From contig NZ_CAMYEZ010000034.1 of NCBI RefSeq assembly GCF_947254915.1, positions 1 through 16,311 of the forward strand: DNA of 16,311 nt, written 5' to 3'. Positions 14,361 through 16,311 of the stretch are shown piece by piece (positions within the stretch are counted from its first letter, which is position 1; every line of letters begins with the position of its first letter). The stretch is from an uncultured Porphyromonas sp. (GTDB taxonomy: Bacteria; Bacteroidota; Bacteroidia; Bacteroidales; Porphyromonadaceae). Below the pieces are notes generated by a model. That model saw only the letters and a list, made by a program, of their open reading frames with translations, was not told the origin of the DNA and ran no database searches. The position numbers and the translations under genes are program-made.

Positions 14361-14395
14361 AGAGGGAGACCCACCAGTCTGGTGAATCTCCCTCT
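14361..14395 (-). terminator. Terminator of the malic enzyme gene
   Basis: AGAGGGAGA (14361-14369) pairs with TCTCCCTCT (14387-14395), with an inner CACC / GGTG stem. It lies 23 bases beyond the malic enzyme stop. The T-run on the minus strand is poor (TTCAGTTTCATT), so it may work on both strands together with the preceding hairpin. Confidence 0.65.
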
Positions 14396-14418
14396 TTGTC
14401 GTACTATGGTGAGACAGA

Positions 14419-16311
14419 CTAGACGAAGCAGGAGTTGGAGTCTAGCGATGCCATCGCAGTTATATTGACGATGTCCTTGACATCTGCATCGTGATCAGCG
14501 AAGTAGATCGGCTTAGCCAGTCCGATTTGGATAGGACCGATCACATCCTCCGCTATGTCTAGGTGCTTGAGGAGCTGGTAGCACGCATTCGCAGCTGAGA
14601 GACGGGGGAAGATGAGCACATTGGCGGGCTCTCCCTTGATGCGATTGTTAGGGAACTCCTCATCGCGTCGCTGATAGTTGAGCGCCGTCTGTAGTTGCAT
14701 CTCACCGTCCACCACGATGTGCGGGTGGTTTCTGTGTAGTATCTCGACCGCCTTACGAGCCTCCACGGAGGACTCGGCATCGGTGCTACCAAAGTCTGAG
14801 AAGCTAACCATCGCAATGACCGGCTTGATGCCAAAGCAACGCACCTTTTCGGCAGCCAGTAGTGCAATGTCTACCAGCGTCTCAGCCTTGAGGTTTTGAT
14901 TGATCAGCGTATCAGCCAGGAAGAGAGGACCACTCTTCATCATCACAAGGTGCATCGTGGCAAAGTGCTGATGCCCAGGTGCTATACCGACCGTATCGCG
15001 GGCCACATTGGAGAGGTAGGCATAGTTTGAGTAAATACCTGTGATCAAGCTATCGGCATCACCGCACTGTACCATCATCATACCGAAGTAATTCGGACCA
15101 AACATCTTGTCCTTAGCTTCGCTCAGGACACCACCCTTGCGCCAGTTTTGCTCTGTATAGCGCTGGGCATACTCCTCGCGCTTAGCCTTCCACTGCTCGT
15201 CATGCTGATTGATCACCTCGATAGTGGAGAGGTCTATGTCATGCTCCTTGGCAATCTGCTTGATCACCTCAGGGTCACCCAGCACGATCGGATGGGCAAT
15301 CCCTAGATGAGACACCTCAGCAGCAGCCCGCAGTACGAGAGGATTCTCGCCCGCAGCGTAGACCATACGCTTCGGAGACATCTGTGCTGCCTCGTGGATA
15401 CGGCGTAGCAAGTGACTCATACCTCCTGTGCGCATCAGGAGCGACTGCTCGTAAGCCTCCCAGTCGGTGATCTCACGGCGCGCTACTCCGGTGCGAATTG
15501 CGGCTTGAGCCACAGCCATCGAGACCCTCGTGATGAGGCGTGGATCTACAGGCTTGGGGATAAAGTAGTCGGGACCGAAGTGGAGTGGCATATGCCCATA
15601 GGCGCTAGAGACCTCATCGGGGACTGGCTCCTGCGCTAGACCTGCAATAGCCATTGTAGCGGCCATCTTCATCTCCTCATTGATTGCCGTGGCACGTACA
15701 TCAAGTGCTCCTCGGAAGATGTAGGGGAAGCCAATCACATTATTGATCTGGTTCGGATAGTCCGACCGCCCCGTAGCCATAAGCACATCAGGGCGAGCCG
15801 CTTTTGCGTCCTCATACCTGATCTCGGGCTCTGGATTGGCAAGAGCGAAGACGATTGGATTCGGAGCCATCTTTTGCACCATCTCAGGAGTCAGCACGCC
15901 AGGCTGTGAGAGTCCGAGGAAAAGGTCAGCCCCCTGGATCGCATCGGCCAGCGTGTAGATGCCCTCACGACTGGTCGCAAAGAAAGCTTTGCGCTCATCT
16001 AGGTTGGGGCGATCGGTGCGAATGACCCCTTTGGAGTCAATCATAACGATGTTCTCCCGCTTAGCTCCTAGAGCGATGTAGAGCTTGGTACAGGACTGCG
16101 CCGATGCGCCAGCCCCACTGACTACGATCTGCACCTCCTCAATCTTTTTGCCCGCTATCTTGAGGGCATTGAGCATACCCGCTGCGGAGATGATGGCCGT
16201 ACCGTGCTGGTCGTCGTGCATGACGGGTATGTCAAGCGTAGCCTTCAGCTCCTCCTCGATCTCAAAGCACTCGGGCGCCTTGATGTCCTCGAGGTTGATA
16301 CCGCCGAAGGT
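14419..16311 (-). CDS. maeB: NADP-dependent malic enzyme with phosphotransacetylase-like domain (N terminus cut by right edge)
   Basis: The enzyme decarboxylates malate to pyruvate with reduction of NAD(P). The frame is open to the last base of the window; 630 residues are visible and about 130 N-terminal ones, with the catalytic Tyr and Lys, lie outside. Visible residues 1-30 contain GGINLEDIKAP with the metal ligands Glu8/Asp9, followed by MHDDQHGTAI (31-40). The dinucleotide site is VVSGAGASAQSC (63-74); LANPEPEI and ATGRSDYPNQINN follow. From about residue 310 (SPKRMVYAAGE) to the end lies a phosphotransacetylase-like domain, with FPRLSAANACYQLL and GPIQIGLAKP near the C terminus. In enterobacterial MaeB this domain is regulatory (acetyl-CoA binding) and not an active transferase. 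The first Met in the visible frame (16221) is internal, not the start. Confidence 0.95.
   Translation of the reverse strand, partial: TFGGINLEDIKAPECFEIEEELKATLDIPVMHDDQHGTAIISAAGMLNALKIAGKKIEEVQIVVSGAGASAQSCTKLYIALGAKRENIVMIDSKGVIRTDRPNLDERKAFFATSREGIYTLADAIQGADLFLGLSQPGVLTPEMVQKMAPNPIVFALANPEPEIRYEDAKAARPDVLMATGRSDYPNQINNVIGFPYIFRGALDVRATAINEEMKMAATMAIAGLAQEPVPDEVSSAYGHMPLHFGPDYFIPKPVDPRLITRVSMAVAQAAIRTGVARREITDWEAYEQSLLMRTGGMSHLLRRIHEAAQMSPKRMVYAAGENPLVLRAAAEVSHLGIAHPIVLGDPEVIKQIAKEHDIDLSTIEVINQHDEQWKAKREEYAQRYTEQNWRKGGVLSEAKDKMFGPNYFGMMMVQCGDADSLITGIYSNYAYLSNVARDTVGIAPGHQHFATMHLVMMKSGPLFLADTLINQNLKAETLVDIALLAAEKVRCFGIKPVIAMVSFSDFGSTDAESSVEARKAVEILHRNHPHIVVDGEMQLQTALNYQRRDEEFPNNRIKGEPANVLIFPRLSAANACYQLLKHLDIAEDVIGPIQIGLAKPIYFADHDADVKDIVNITAMASLDSNSCFV

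Overview
The window looks like a chromosomal segment of a Porphyromonas-like member of the Bacteroidales (phylum Bacteroidota). The evidence is a protease with a type IX secretion C-terminal domain, promoter boxes of the form TAnnTTTG, a DUF4494 gene next to a YggS gene, a LepB with a long insertion, a malic enzyme fused to a phosphotransacetylase domain, and moderate GC content. The genus is an inference; no rRNA or other taxonomic marker is present. I found no mobile element, CRISPR array or tRNA.

Positions 1-3933 hold a minus-strand gene cluster that reads as one operon. In transcription order it runs: small membrane protein, lipoprotein Skp/OmpH-like chaperone, dapB, lepB, a degenerate LepB-like protein, and a WbqC-family protein cut by the left edge. 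The last three overlap by a few bases. Export (LepB, OmpH) and lysine/peptidoglycan precursor supply (DapB) dominate. A near-palindromic promoter region at about 3990-4081 separates this operon from plus-strand pepD (4096-5559), which ends in two strong hairpins.

Positions 5560-6190 are a 630-base gap with hairpins, a three-unit 21-bp tandem repeat, a good Bacteroidota promoter and a possible 50-codon ORF in the leader of the next gene. That gene (6191-9070) is a secreted Lys-C/trypsin-like serine protease with a T9SS sorting domain. It is followed by a Tyr/Trp/Gly-rich secreted protein with a Ser-rich repeat tail (9182-10501), a FadL-like outer membrane barrel (10601-12223) and an EcsC-family protein (12246-12959). 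This stretch is mostly cell-envelope and surface functions.

Positions 13001-14252 hold a promoter, a DUF4494 protein, a terminator and a YggS-type PLP-binding protein. Two back-to-back hairpins then separate it from the convergent malic enzyme gene (14419-16311, minus strand, cut by the right edge).

Most of the window is conserved housekeeping or envelope biology. The best candidates for something undescribed are the catalytically dead signal peptidase paralogue, the leader ORF plus tandem repeat before the T9SS protease, the repeat-tailed Tyr/Trp-rich protein with the structured spacer behind it, and the recurrent GAGAC-containing hairpins.
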